Assembly: GCA_013817375.1 (NCBI GenBank)
Contig: JACDCV010000004.1
Span: 1-42,865, forward strand
DNA from: Sphingomonas sp.
GTDB lineage: Bacteria > Pseudomonadota > Alphaproteobacteria > Sphingomonadales > Sphingomonadaceae
Reading direction: 5' to 3'
Length of the DNA stretch: 42,865 bases
Shown here: positions 33,747 to 42,865 of the stretch, piece by piece
Numbering within the stretch: the stretch's first letter is position 1
Layout: the number at the start of each line of letters is the position of its first letter
Notes under the pieces: model-generated
Told to the model about the DNA's origin: nothing
The model's database searches: none
Seen by the model: the letters and a program-made list of their open reading frames with translations, nothing else
Translations under genes and position numbers: made by a program

Positions 33747-35336
33747 ATGGCGGCAGCTGCTCAGGACCAGGCCGCGGCCTGGGGTGTGATCGACTGGGTC
33801 ACCAACGTCTCGGACTTCATCTGGGGCGGCAGCTGGAACGGCGAGCAGGCGATCCCGTTTCCGCCGATGATCCTGATCCTGCTTGGGATCGGGCTGTTCA
33901 TGATGATCGGCCTTCGCTTCTACCCGATCACTCAGCTGTGGCCGGCGTTCAAGGGCATCTTCAAGAAATCCGGGGATGAGACCTCCGGAGAAATTTCGCC
34001 GTTCGCCGCATTGTCCACGGCTCTGTCCGGGCAGGTCGGAACCGGCAATCTCGCGGGCGTTGCCACGGCAATCGCGCTCGGCGGGCCCGGTGCGATCTTC
34101 TGGATGTGGATCACCGCGCTCATTGGCATGGCTTTGGCGTTCGCCGAGGGCTCGCTTGCGATCCGCTATCGCGAAATCACTCCCGGCGGCACCTATCGCG
34201 GCGGGCCGATGAGCTACATAACTTATGGCCTCGGGCCGAAGTGGAAGTGGCTCGCAATCCTGTTCTCGCTCGGAACCCTTTTCTCGGCGATCGTCACCGG
34301 AAACATGATCCAGGCCAATTCGGTCGGCGATTCCTTCGCACAGCTGACCGGCATGGAGGAATGGATCGGCGGCGCTCTTATCGCCGCCTTGGTGTTCGTT
34401 GTCATCATCGGCGGTATCAAGTCGATCGGCGCGGTTGCCGAGAAGGTCGTTCCGACCATGGCGGCGCTCTATCTGCTGATGGCGCTGATCGCGGTCCTCA
34501 TCAATATCGCGGACATTCCCGAGACCTTCGGCCTCATCTTCTACGGCGCCTTCAACGCCCAGTCGGCGACCGGCGGCTTCCTTGGCGCAGCGATCATCAT
34601 CGCCATGCGTGCAGGCGTCGCGCGTGGCCTGTTCTCCAACGAGGCGGGCCAGGGGTCGACCCCGATCGCTCACGCGGTCGCCCGGACCACCGATCCGGCG
34701 CTTCAGGGCCGCTTCGCGATGATGGGGACGTTCATCGATACCATCCTCGTCTGCACGATGACGGCGCTGGTGATCCTGACCGTCCAGGGAAGCTTCCCCG
34801 GAACCGATCCCACTACCGGCGTGACGACGATGCAGCAGCATGCCTGGTCATCTGACCTTCGCGGCTTCGACATGACCGCCGGCGCCTTCTCGGCGGCGTT
34901 CCCGTTCGCCATCGGTCACATCACCATCGGTGCCCTGATCGCATCGATCGCGCTTCTATTGTTCGTGTTCACGACCCTGATCACCTGGTCTTATTATGGC
35001 GAGAGGGCGATCACCTACCTCTACGACCGGATCCCCGGCGTCAGCCCCGGCGGCGAGAAAATGGTTCACATCGCGTGGCGCCTTTTGTGGTGCGTGATGA
35101 TCTGGGTCGGCTCCTACCAGGACCTGGAGCTGGTCTGGCGCTTGGGCGACATCGCCAATGCCGCAATGGCATTGCCGAACCTGATCGCTCTCGCAGTGCT
35201 TGCGCCTGTGGTGTTCGCTCTTGCGCGGGGCAACCGCTCCGCCGGCCGCGACCATGGACGCGAATGCCCGCGCGAGCTGATCGACGAGCCACTTGCAAGA
35301 CAAGCCCCCCCACCGGGGACGGAGGACCGGGCCTAG
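33747..35336 (+). CDS. Alanine/glycine:cation symporter (AGCS family)
   Basis: 529 residues, slightly longer than the usual ~450-500, with about 10-11 membrane segments. Family marks: FAALSTALSGQVGTGNLAGVATAIALGGPGAIFWMW (signature with GxGNxxG) near residue 90, PGGTYRGGPMSYI, and the FSNEAGQGSTPIAHA block near 290. It takes up alanine or glycine with Na+ (or H+). The C-terminal extension (RSAGRDHGREC...) is hydrophilic. ATG 33747 follows a weak AGGGA. Its stop overlaps the glnD stop: one CTAG at 35333-35336 supplies TAG to both strands. Confidence 0.93.
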   Translation: MAAAAQDQAAAWGVIDWVTNVSDFIWGGSWNGEQAIPFPPMILILLGIGLFMMIGLRFYPITQLWPAFKGIFKKSGDETSGEISPFAALSTALSGQVGTGNLAGVATAIALGGPGAIFWMWITALIGMALAFAEGSLAIRYREITPGGTYRGGPMSYITYGLGPKWKWLAILFSLGTLFSAIVTGNMIQANSVGDSFAQLTGMEEWIGGALIAALVFVVIIGGIKSIGAVAEKVVPTMAALYLLMALIAVLINIADIPETFGLIFYGAFNAQSATGGFLGAAIIIAMRAGVARGLFSNEAGQGSTPIAHAVARTTDPALQGRFAMMGTFIDTILVCTMTALVILTVQGSFPGTDPTTGVTTMQQHAWSSDLRGFDMTAGAFSAAFPFAIGHITIGALIASIALLLFVFTTLITWSYYGERAITYLYDRIPGVSPGGEKMVHIAWRLLWCVMIWVGSYQDLELVWRLGDIANAAMALPNLIALAVLAPVVFALARGNRSAGRDHGRECPRELIDEPLARQAPPPGTEDRA

Positions 35337-38029
35337 CCCTCTTCTTCGCGCGCAGCGGCGACGAGCGCCTCGCGAAGCTCTTCGGCTTGCGCTTGCGACA
35401 GCTTTCTGCCCTTGGCGTTGCTGAGGTAGAAGACGTCGACCGCGCGCTCGCCATAAGTGGCGATATGGGCCGAGTGGATTTCATGCCCGCAGGAATGGAT
35501 CGCGCGAGCAAGGCGAGCGAGAAGCCCCGGCCGGTCGAGCGCATTCACTTCGACGACGCTGGTCCGGCTCGACGCTCGCTCGGCAATCGCAACCGACGGC
35601 GCCACGTGGAAGGCCTCGACCCGGGCACTGCCCCGGCTTCCGCCGGGGATTTGTGGCGGTTGCTCGCGGTTGATCGCGCCCTCGACCGACCGGACGAGCC
35701 GGTTGCGGATTCGCTTGTCGGAATAAGGACGGCCCTGCGAATCCTGGACCAGCAGATTGTCGAGCGCCATTCCATCGCGGGTGGTATGGATGCGGGCATC
35801 GATGATGCTTGCTCCCGCCGACGCTAGACCGGCGCAAATCCGGAAGAACAGCCCTTCGCGGTCGGGAGTGAAGACGCTGATCCGGGTCGCTCCGCGGTCA
35901 GGCTCATGCTCGGCGACGATGCTCGGGCGAGCCTCCCCGATCCTGGACTCTGAGGTCGCGACCTGCCTGGCGTTGGAAAGCTGCACCTCGGGCGGCTCGG
36001 CGAGCCAATAGCTGTCGGACAGCCGGCGGGCGAAGGCGCGGGCGATCTTGGGATTCCAGTCGAGGCCGGTGGCGAGCTGCTGCTGCCGCTGAGCGACAAT
36101 TTCGTTCCTGCCGCGCTGCTTGTGCCCCAGCCGAAGCTTCTCCTCGGCCGCGTCGAACAGGCTCCGAAGAAGCATCCGCTTCCATTCATTCCAGATGCCC
36201 GGCCCGACCGCGCGGATGTCGACGACGGTCAGGATCAGGAGCAATCGAAGCCGCTCCGGGCTTTGCACCCGGCCGACGAAATCCGCGATGGTCTTGGGGT
36301 CGGCAAGGTCGCGCTTGAAGGCGGTCGATGCCAGCAGCAGATGATAGCGGACGAGCCAGGCGACGGTCTCGGTCTCGGCCTCGTCGAGTCCGAGGCGCGG
36401 GCACAGCTCGAACGCGATCTGCTCGCCGAGCACGCTATGGTCGCCGCCCCGTCCCTTGGCGATATCGTGGAGGAGGACCGCGACATAAAGCACCCGGCGC
36501 GAGGCGATCTGCCGAAACAAGGCGGTCGACAGCGGGTGGTCGTCGGCAAGCTCGCCGCGTTCGATGCCGGCAAGCAGCCCGATCGCCCGGATCGAATGCT
36601 CGTCGACCGTATAATGGTGATACATGTCGAACTGCATCTGGGCGACGACGCGGCCGAAGTCGGGGATGAAGCGTCCGAACACGCCCGATTCGTTCATCCA
36701 CCGAAGCACGACGTCCGGCCGGTCGGGGTTGGTCAGAACTTCCAGGAACAGCGCGTTGGCGCCCGCGTCCTTTCGCACTTTCGCCTTGATGAGCCTGGCG
36801 TCCCGGCTCGCCTCGCGCATCGCTTTCGGGTGGATCTCGAGCCGCTCGCGGGCGGCAAGAGCGAACAGCTCGACAAGCCTCACCGGATCCTGTGCGAAGA
36901 AATCGTCCGACGGGATGGACAGCCGACCGCGTTCCAGGACGAAGCCGTTCAGCGCCTTTGGCCGCCGGCGGATCGCCGGAAGCGCGAAGCGGCGCCCGTC
37001 ATCGGCCATCTTCTCGTCGAGCTGGGCGAGGAACACGCCGGTGAGGTCGCCAACGGCTTTGGCGTTGAGGAAATAGAAGTGCATGAACCGCTCGACCGCG
37101 GATTTGCCCGGCCGGTCGGCGTAGCGCATCCGCCTGGCGATCGCCTTTTGATATTCAAATCCTAGCCGCTCTTCGGCGCGACCTGCTTCCAGGTGGAGGT
37201 GGCAGCGAACCGCCCAGAAGAAGCGTTCGGCGCGCTCGAACGACGCGAACTCTTCCGCCGTCAGCAACCCCACCGAGACCAGCTCCGACGGCTGCCTCAC
37301 GTCATAGACATATTTGCCGATCCAGTAGAGTGTCTGGAGATCGCGAAGCCCGCCCTTGCCGTCCTTGACGTTGGGCTCGACGACATAGCGGCTGTCGCCC
37401 ATCTTCACGTGCCGTTCGTCGCGCTCGGCGAGCTTGGCGGCAACATATTCGGCCGCCGAGCCGGACACGATCCTGGCTCGGAACCGCTGCATCGCCTGCT
37501 CGAAGATCGCCTCGCTTCCCCACAGCAATCGAGCCTCGAGGAAGGCGGTGCGGACGGTCGTGTCGCTCTTCGCAAGCTTCATGAGCTCGTCGGCCGAACG
37601 CAGCGAATGGCCGACCTTCAGCTGCAGGTCCCAGAGCAGATAGAGGACGGACTCAACGATTTTGCCGATCTCCGCCGACGGCTTGGCGGGAGTGAGGAAC
37701 ATCAGGTCGAGATCGCTGAACGGCGCCATTTCGCCGCGGCCGGTTCCGCCGAGGCCGACGATCGCAAGCTCAGGGGGCGAGTCGCCGGTCACATGCTCAT
37801 AAGCGAGTCGGACCAGCTGCGCGTGAAGATAGGCCGTCGACCGCGCTGCAGTCCGTCCCCTGTCGGGACGTGCCCGCAATCTCTTGGCAATCTCGATCCT
37901 GCCCCTCTCGAGCGCCTTGCCCAGAATGTCCGCGGCCTTCGCCGGATCGGCGCCGGTTAGTGCGTCGCCGACCTTCCGCGGGTCGATGATCGCTCGCCGG
38001 TCGTCGATGGGATCGAACGGAGCGTTCAT
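35333..38029 (-). CDS. glnD: [Protein-PII] uridylyltransferase / uridylyl-removing enzyme
   Basis: 898 residues, normal for GlnD. It modifies PII proteins in response to glutamine, controlling nitrogen assimilation. The nucleotidyltransferase motif GLGGTGRGEMAPFSDLD spans residues 93-108; the uridylyl-removing HD domain with VLLHDIAKGRGGDHS lies near 520; two ACT domains that sense glutamine occupy ~713-790 and ~816-897 (VNALDRPGLLARLARAIHSCG). ATG 38029 overlaps the mutS TGA (ATGA), so mutS and glnD form one operon, a gene order common in sphingomonads. Confidence 0.96.
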   Translation of the reverse strand: MNAPFDPIDDRRAIIDPRKVGDALTGADPAKAADILGKALERGRIEIAKRLRARPDRGRTAARSTAYLHAQLVRLAYEHVTGDSPPELAIVGLGGTGRGEMAPFSDLDLMFLTPAKPSAEIGKIVESVLYLLWDLQLKVGHSLRSADELMKLAKSDTTVRTAFLEARLLWGSEAIFEQAMQRFRARIVSGSAAEYVAAKLAERDERHVKMGDSRYVVEPNVKDGKGGLRDLQTLYWIGKYVYDVRQPSELVSVGLLTAEEFASFERAERFFWAVRCHLHLEAGRAEERLGFEYQKAIARRMRYADRPGKSAVERFMHFYFLNAKAVGDLTGVFLAQLDEKMADDGRRFALPAIRRRPKALNGFVLERGRLSIPSDDFFAQDPVRLVELFALAARERLEIHPKAMREASRDARLIKAKVRKDAGANALFLEVLTNPDRPDVVLRWMNESGVFGRFIPDFGRVVAQMQFDMYHHYTVDEHSIRAIGLLAGIERGELADDHPLSTALFRQIASRRVLYVAVLLHDIAKGRGGDHSVLGEQIAFELCPRLGLDEAETETVAWLVRYHLLLASTAFKRDLADPKTIADFVGRVQSPERLRLLLILTVVDIRAVGPGIWNEWKRMLLRSLFDAAEEKLRLGHKQRGRNEIVAQRQQQLATGLDWNPKIARAFARRLSDSYWLAEPPEVQLSNARQVATSESRIGEARPSIVAEHEPDRGATRISVFTPDREGLFFRICAGLASAGASIIDARIHTTRDGMALDNLLVQDSQGRPYSDKRIRNRLVRSVEGAINREQPPQIPGGSRGSARVEAFHVAPSVAIAERASSRTSVVEVNALDRPGLLARLARAIHSCGHEIHSAHIATYGERAVDVFYLSNAKGRKLSQAQAEELREALVAAAREEEG

Positions 38030-40632
38030 GCCCCGTCCCGCTCTGCCCAGACCCGTTTCAGCCGATACAAGGCCTCGAGCGCCTCGCGAGGCGTGAGCGA
38101 ATCAGGGTCGATCCCCGCAAGTTCTTCCAACAGCGGGTCCGGCGCGGGTTTCTCCGCCTCCGCGCTGGCAGCAAACAGCGGCAGATCGTCGAGCCCCGCG
38201 GCGATCCCGCCGGTCGCGTCGCGCCCAGCCTCCAGCTTGGCGAGCACCGACTTCGCGCGGGCGACAACCCCAGGAGGGAGGCCCGCGAGCTTTGCGACCG
38301 CGATCCCATAGCTTCGGTCGGCAGCTCCGTCGGCGACTTCATGCAAGAGCACCAGATCGCCCTTCCACTCACGCGCACGGACGTGGTGGAGCGACAGCGA
38401 ATCGAGCCGCCCGGCCAGCCTGGTCAGCTCGTGATAATGGGTGGCGAACAGTGTCCGGCACCTCACCTCATCGTGCATCGCCTCGACCACTGCCCAGGCG
38501 ATCGCAAGCCCGTCATAAGTCGAAGTGCCTCGTCCGATCTCGTCGAGGATGACCAGGCTCTGCGGTGTCGCCTGGGCGAGGATCGCCGCGGTTTCGACCA
38601 TCTCCACCATGAAGGTCGAGCGGCCGCGGGCGAGATTGTCGGACGCTCCCACCCGGCTGAACAACCGGTCGACGAGCCCGACCTTGGCCCGCGCCGCGGG
38701 GACGAAGCTTCCTGACTGGGCGAGGACCGCGATCAGCGCCGCCTGCCTGAGGAACGTCGACTTGCCGCCCATGTTGGGCCCGGTGATCAGCCACAACCGG
38801 TCGCCGCTTCCAAGGCTGAGGTCGTTGGCGACGAAGCGCTCGCCCGAGCCCTTGAGCGCGCTTTCCACGACCGGGTGGCGGCCGCCCTCGATATCGAGGC
38901 ACGGCTCGTCGGTCACCTGCGGCCGGGCCCAGCCGTCCTCCGCCGCCCGCTGCGCATTGGCGGCTGCGACATCGATCCGGGCAAGCGCGTCGGCGGTGGC
39001 AAGAATTTTCGGCGACCGGGCCAGCGCCTTGGCGGTCAATTTCTCGAGATGCGCGGCTTCCAGCGAAAGCGCGTGGCCGCCCGCTTCCACCACCCGCGAC
39101 GCCTCTTCGTGAAGCTCCGGGGAATTGAAGCGGACGACCCCGGCGAGAGTCTGCCGGTGCGTAAAGCCGCTGCCCTCGGCCATCAGTCTGTCGGAATGCT
39201 TCGACGAGACTTCGATATGATAGCCGAGCACGGCGTTGTGACGGATCTTGAGCGACGGGACCGCGGTCGATTCGCGGTAGCGCGCCTCCAGCGCGGCGAT
39301 CGCCCGGCGACCGTCCGACGAGGCCGCTCGAAGCAGATCGAGCTCCGCGTCATAACCTTCGGCGATATAGCCGCCCTTAGATGGATCGAGCGGGGGCGAG
39401 GCGACCAGCGCCGCCGACAGTCCGTCGACAAGCGCTTCATGTCCGCCGAGCCTGGGCAGGAGATTCACGAGTAGCGGGGGCAAATCGGGCTCGCCGTCGA
39501 GCTCGCGCTTCAGCGCATCGGCGGCAGCAAGACCGTCGCGAAGCTGCGCAAGATCGCGAGACGCCCCGCGCCCGGCGGTCAGTCGCCCCAGCGCCCGGGC
39601 GATGTCGGGAAGCGCCTTGAGCGCGACTTGAGTGCGCTCGCGCCGAAGCTGCCCCTCGTGGAACCAGGCGACCAGCGCCAGCCGCTGCTCGATCTCGGCC
39701 CTTGCGGTGAGCGGAGCGGCAAGGTCGGCGCCAAGCAGCCGCCGGCCGCCCGCGGTCACACAGCGGTCGATCTCGCCGAGCAGGCTTCCGGCGACCGAAC
39801 CCGACGCGGTCCGGGTCAGCTCCAGGCTCTCGCGGGTCGCGACATCGATCTGCATGTGCGCCGAGCGGGCGACCCGCCTCGGAGCGTCGAGAAGCACTCC
39901 CGCGCCCTTCTGGGTCGAATCGAGATAGGCAAGCAATCCGCCGGCGGCGGCAAGCTCGGCCCGTGTCGGCGCTCCGATGCCGTCGAGCGTCGCAAGCCCG
40001 AAGCGGCTCTTTAGCGCTTGCTCTCCAGCGAGACTGTCGAAGCCTCCCTGCCCGTTGCGTGTCGACACACCGGGCACCGGCCCATCCGCAACCACTTCGG
40101 CCGGCGACAGCCGGGCAAGCTCGGACGACAGTTCGCCCGGCCCGCAGGCGACCAGTTCGAACCGGCCGGTGGAGATGTCGGCGGCGGCAATCGCCCAGTC
40201 CTCTCCAGCCCTGCCGACCGCGGCGAGCCAATTGGCAGCGCCGGACTGAAGCAACGTCTCCTCGGTCAGCGTGCCGGGAGTGACCAGCCGGACGATTGCT
40301 CGATCCACCAGCGCCTTCGACCCGCGGGCCTTGCGGGCCTCGGCCGGGCTTTCCGTCTGTTCGGCGATGGCGACCCGGTTGCCACCCTTGATCAGCCGGG
40401 CGAGGTAGGATTCGGCCGCGTGCACGGGCACCCCGCACATCGGGATCGGCTCGCCCGCGTCCGTGCCGCGCTTGGTCAAGGCGATGTCGAGGCAAGCGGC
40501 AGCGATCTTCGCATCCTCGAAGAACAATTCGAAGAAATCGCCCATCCGGTAGAAGAGCAAGGCGTCGCCCGCCTCTTCCTTGAGGCGCTTGTATTGCGCC
40601 ATCATCGGGGTCGGGGCGTCGGCTCTGGCCAT
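38026..40632 (-). CDS. mutS: DNA mismatch repair protein MutS
   Basis: 868 residues from ATG 40632; the track adds 12 codons from a GTG at 40668 with a poor binding site, and the family core begins TPMMAQYKRLK shortly after the ATG. The mismatch-binding motif is FYRMGDFFELF (Phe-x-Glu type). The ATPase has Walker A GPNMGGKSTFL near residue 615 and DEIGRGTSTYDG (Walker B/signature) near 695, and the helix-turn-helix dimer region is present. It recognises base mismatches and recruits MutL. First gene of the mutS-glnD operon; divergent from maeB. Confidence 0.96.
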   Translation of the reverse strand: MARADAPTPMMAQYKRLKEEAGDALLFYRMGDFFELFFEDAKIAAACLDIALTKRGTDAGEPIPMCGVPVHAAESYLARLIKGGNRVAIAEQTESPAEARKARGSKALVDRAIVRLVTPGTLTEETLLQSGAANWLAAVGRAGEDWAIAAADISTGRFELVACGPGELSSELARLSPAEVVADGPVPGVSTRNGQGGFDSLAGEQALKSRFGLATLDGIGAPTRAELAAAGGLLAYLDSTQKGAGVLLDAPRRVARSAHMQIDVATRESLELTRTASGSVAGSLLGEIDRCVTAGGRRLLGADLAAPLTARAEIEQRLALVAWFHEGQLRRERTQVALKALPDIARALGRLTAGRGASRDLAQLRDGLAAADALKRELDGEPDLPPLLVNLLPRLGGHEALVDGLSAALVASPPLDPSKGGYIAEGYDAELDLLRAASSDGRRAIAALEARYRESTAVPSLKIRHNAVLGYHIEVSSKHSDRLMAEGSGFTHRQTLAGVVRFNSPELHEEASRVVEAGGHALSLEAAHLEKLTAKALARSPKILATADALARIDVAAANAQRAAEDGWARPQVTDEPCLDIEGGRHPVVESALKGSGERFVANDLSLGSGDRLWLITGPNMGGKSTFLRQAALIAVLAQSGSFVPAARAKVGLVDRLFSRVGASDNLARGRSTFMVEMVETAAILAQATPQSLVILDEIGRGTSTYDGLAIAWAVVEAMHDEVRCRTLFATHYHELTRLAGRLDSLSLHHVRAREWKGDLVLLHEVADGAADRSYGIAVAKLAGLPPGVVARAKSVLAKLEAGRDATGGIAAGLDDLPLFAASAEAEKPAPDPLLEELAGIDPDSLTPREALEALYRLKRVWAERDGA

Positions 40633-40704
40633 GAGTGAGTGGTAGCCGGTCGGCGTGACTCTTCCCACACCCTTTGGCTAAGGCACCGCTCAAGGAGCGG
40701 CTAT

Positions 40705-42865
40705 ATGTCCGAAAGCAACGTCACATTCTCCGAACAGGAAGCGCTAGACTTCCATTCGCAAGGCCGGCCGGGGAAGATCGAGATCATCGCCTCCAAGCCG
40801 ATGGCGACCCAGCGCGACCTCAGCCTCGCTTATTCTCCAGGAGTGGCGGTGCCGGTTCGAGCGATCGCCGCCAACCCGACCGCCGCTTATGATTTCACCG
40901 CCAAGGGCAATCTCGTCGCGGTCATTTCCAACGGAACTGCGATCCTTGGCCTGGGCAATCTCGGAGCGCTCGCTTCGAAGCCGGTGATGGAAGGCAAAGC
41001 GGTGCTGTTCAAGCGCTTCGCCGACGTCGACGCGATCGACCTCGAGCTTGCGACCGAGGATTGCGACCGGTTCATCGACGCTGTCGCTTTGCTCGAGCCG
41101 AGCTTCGGCGGGATCAACCTGGAAGACATTGCCGCACCCGATTGCTTCGTCATCGAGCAGACGCTTCGCGAGCGGATGAACATCCCGGTGTTCCACGACG
41201 ACCAGCACGGAACCGCGATTATCACCGCAGCGGGCCTGATCAACGCCTGCCTGCTCACCGGCCGCGAGCTCGCCGACATCAAGGTCGTCGTCAACGGCGC
41301 CGGCGCGGCTGCCATCGCCTGCACCGAGCTGATCAAGGCGATGGGGGTCAGAAGCGACCGGGTCACCATGTGCGACCGCAAGGGCGTGATCCACAAGGGG
41401 CGAAGCGACCTCGACCAGTGGAAGTCGGCGCACTCGGTCGAGACCGACGCCCGGACGCTGACCGAGGCTCTCGTCGGAGCAGACGTGTTCCTCGGCCTGT
41501 CCGCAGCCGGCGCCCTGAAGCCCGAAATGGTCAAGGAGATGGCGGAGCAGCCGATCATCTTCGCAATGGCCAATCCCGATCCCGAAATCTGGCCGCCGGA
41601 CGCGACTGCGGCGCGGCCCGACGCGATCATCGCCACCGGCCGGTCGGACTTCCCCAACCAGGTCAATAACGTTCTCGGCTTCCCCTTCATCTTCCGCGGC
41701 GCTCTCGACGTGCGGGCGACGGCGATCAACGATGCGATGAAGATCGCGGCCGCCGAAGCGCTTGCCGAGCTCGCTCGAGAGCCGGTTCCGGAGGAGGTTG
41801 CGGCGGCTTACGGCGGGCAGAGCCACAGCTTCGGGCGCGACTATATCATCCCCGCCCCGTTCGACCCGAGGTTGATGGAGGTCGTCGCGTCGGCAGTGGC
41901 GCAAGCGGCGATGGATAGCGGTGTCGCGCTCAAGCAGATCGACGACATCGACGCCTATCGCCAGACGCTGAGGGCGCGGCTGAACCCAACCGTCTCGGTG
42001 CTCAGCCTCGCCTATGAAGCGGCCAAGTCGAACCCCAAAAGGGTGCTGTTTGCCGAAGGCGAGGAGCCCAACGTGCTTCGCGCCGCAATCGCCTTCAAGG
42101 AAGCCGGTCTCGGGACCCCGGTTCTGGTCGGGCGCGAGGACGTTCACAATCTGCTTCGCTCGATGGGGGTCGACGACCCGCAAGCCTATCAGGTGCTCAA
42201 CAGCCGCAATTCGCCTTTGGTCGGCCGCGCGGTCGATCATATCTACGAGAAGCACCAGCGGCACGGCCTTCTTCGCCGCGAGGTCGAGCGGATGGTCAAC
42301 CAGGACCGCAATTACTTCGCCGCGGCGATGCTTTCGCTCGGCGAGGCCGACGCGATGATCACCGGAACGACGCGGCCGTTCAGCCAGTCGCTCAAGCAGG
42401 TGCGGCTGATCATCGAGGACGAAAAGGATTCGACCCCGTTCGGGATCAGCCTGGTCGTCGCCCGCCACCGGACAGTGCTCATTACCGACACTGCCGTGAC
42501 CGAAAGGCCCGACTCAAAGCAGCTCGCTGCAATCGCTCTTCGCTCGGCAAGCTTTGCTCGCCGGATGGGGCTCGAGCCCCGGATCGCGTTCATCAGCTAC
42601 ACGACCTTCGGAAACCCGCCGGGCACCCACATCGACGACCTTCGCGAAGCAGTGAAGATGCTCGACTCGATCACCACCGATTTTGAATATGAAGGCGAAA
42701 TGGGCCCCGACGTCGCCCTCAATTACGACATGCAGCAGCGCTATTATCCGTTCAGCCGGCTGACGGGCCCCGCCAACGTGCTGGTGATGCCCGGGCTCCA
42801 GTCGGCCAATTTGTCGGCCAAGCTGCTCCGTGCGCTTGGCGGCGAAAGCGTTCTCGGACCATTCC
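40705..42865 (+). CDS. maeB: NADP-dependent malic enzyme with phosphotransacetylase-like domain, 3' end cut by window
   Basis: Open from ATG 40705 (AAGGAG seven bases upstream) to the window edge, 720 residues seen of about 750-760. Residues 1-~425 are the malic enzyme: FHSQGRPGKIE, LAYSPGVAVP, FKRFADVDAIDLEL, VFHDDQHGTAI (metal-binding Asp residues), and the dinucleotide motif NGAGAAAIAC. Residues from ~430 form the phosphate acetyltransferase-like domain (VLFAEGEEPNVLRAA, MITGTTRPFSQSLKQV), which in MaeB proteins is regulatory, responding to acetyl-CoA, rather than catalytic. It converts malate to pyruvate, making NADPH. It links TCA intermediates (fumC, acnA here) to pyruvate. Confidence 0.95.
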   Translation, partial: MSESNVTFSEQEALDFHSQGRPGKIEIIASKPMATQRDLSLAYSPGVAVPVRAIAANPTAAYDFTAKGNLVAVISNGTAILGLGNLGALASKPVMEGKAVLFKRFADVDAIDLELATEDCDRFIDAVALLEPSFGGINLEDIAAPDCFVIEQTLRERMNIPVFHDDQHGTAIITAAGLINACLLTGRELADIKVVVNGAGAAAIACTELIKAMGVRSDRVTMCDRKGVIHKGRSDLDQWKSAHSVETDARTLTEALVGADVFLGLSAAGALKPEMVKEMAEQPIIFAMANPDPEIWPPDATAARPDAIIATGRSDFPNQVNNVLGFPFIFRGALDVRATAINDAMKIAAAEALAELAREPVPEEVAAAYGGQSHSFGRDYIIPAPFDPRLMEVVASAVAQAAMDSGVALKQIDDIDAYRQTLRARLNPTVSVLSLAYEAAKSNPKRVLFAEGEEPNVLRAAIAFKEAGLGTPVLVGREDVHNLLRSMGVDDPQAYQVLNSRNSPLVGRAVDHIYEKHQRHGLLRREVERMVNQDRNYFAAAMLSLGEADAMITGTTRPFSQSLKQVRLIIEDEKDSTPFGISLVVARHRTVLITDTAVTERPDSKQLAAIALRSASFARRMGLEPRIAFISYTTFGNPPGTHIDDLREAVKMLDSITTDFEYEGEMGPDVALNYDMQQRYYPFSRLTGPANVLVMPGLQSANLSAKLLRALGGESVLGPF

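Noticed and set aside
32055-34841. 928-aa minus-strand ORF
   Set aside because: Antisense to the APC permease and AGCS symporter, both with clear family motifs. The translation is Arg/Asp/Gly-rich without a domain, typical of GC-rich antisense shadows.
40744-42468. 574-aa minus-strand ORF
   Set aside because: Antisense to maeB, which has strong start, binding site and motifs.
1-42865. CRISPR array, prophage, insertion sequence, defence island or rRNA
   Set aside because: No regularly spaced repeats, transposase, integrase, phage structural or rRNA sequence was seen on either strand.

Overview
The window looks like a chromosomal segment of a GC-rich alphaproteobacterium, most likely a sphingomonad (Sphingomonadaceae). 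This rests on gene content and order: mutS-glnD as an operon, an alphaproteobacterial-type SspB adaptor, an RcnB-like secreted protein, a DUF885 lipoprotein, an AcnA-CBU_0592-cyclase run, and a salicylyl-CoA hydroxylase/old-yellow-enzyme fusion. No genus can be fixed from sequence reading alone. The genome is compact: convergent genes abut or overlap, many starts overlap the preceding stop (ATGA, TGATG, GTGA), and no stretch over about 300 bases is empty except 11425-11756, which holds a small candidate gene.

Layout. 1-2842: DUF885 lipoprotein (runs off the left edge) and an RcnB-like protein with a 17-residue repeat, both on the minus strand, with an intrinsic terminator between them. 2970-5213: alpha/beta hydrolase, thiolase and 2Fe-2S ferredoxin, overlapping plus-strand genes. 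5218-7653: DUF305/LVIVD fusion. 7791-10843: two-domain CoA-thioester monooxygenase/OYE enzyme, then a P-loop kinase. 10753-14848: PAP2 phosphatase, a small ORF, tRNA-Ser(GCU), and a large PAS-GGDEF-EAL protein whose ORF runs into the tRNA. 15027-22266: a galactose catabolic region with mutarotase, DgoD, a family 1 glycosidase, an SMP-30 lactonase, DgoK, DgoA and a galactose 1-dehydrogenase-like enzyme. Together these give a complete De Ley-Doudoroff route from galactosides to pyruvate and glyceraldehyde-3-phosphate. 22340-25740: Crp/Fnr regulator, dihydroorotase, YgfZ, cyclase-family protein, small membrane protein. 25764-31544: AcnA, a small ORF, a PagL-like acyloxyacyl hydrolase, FumC, SspB. 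31595-35336: HIT protein, APC permease, AGCS symporter. 35333-42865: glnD and mutS (minus), then malic enzyme MaeB running off the right edge.

The most unusual signal is a palindromic repeat family present twice. One copy lies between sspB and fumC. The other, exactly 78 bases (26 codons), sits in frame inside the monooxygenase/OYE gene and is translated as an extra peptide. Next are the diguanylate cyclase/phosphodiesterase ORF, which covers the promoter and 5' end of a tRNA-Ser gene, and a PagL-like lipid A deacylase homologue in a lineage known for glycosphingolipids instead of LPS. I saw no CRISPR array, prophage, insertion sequence or clear novel defence system.
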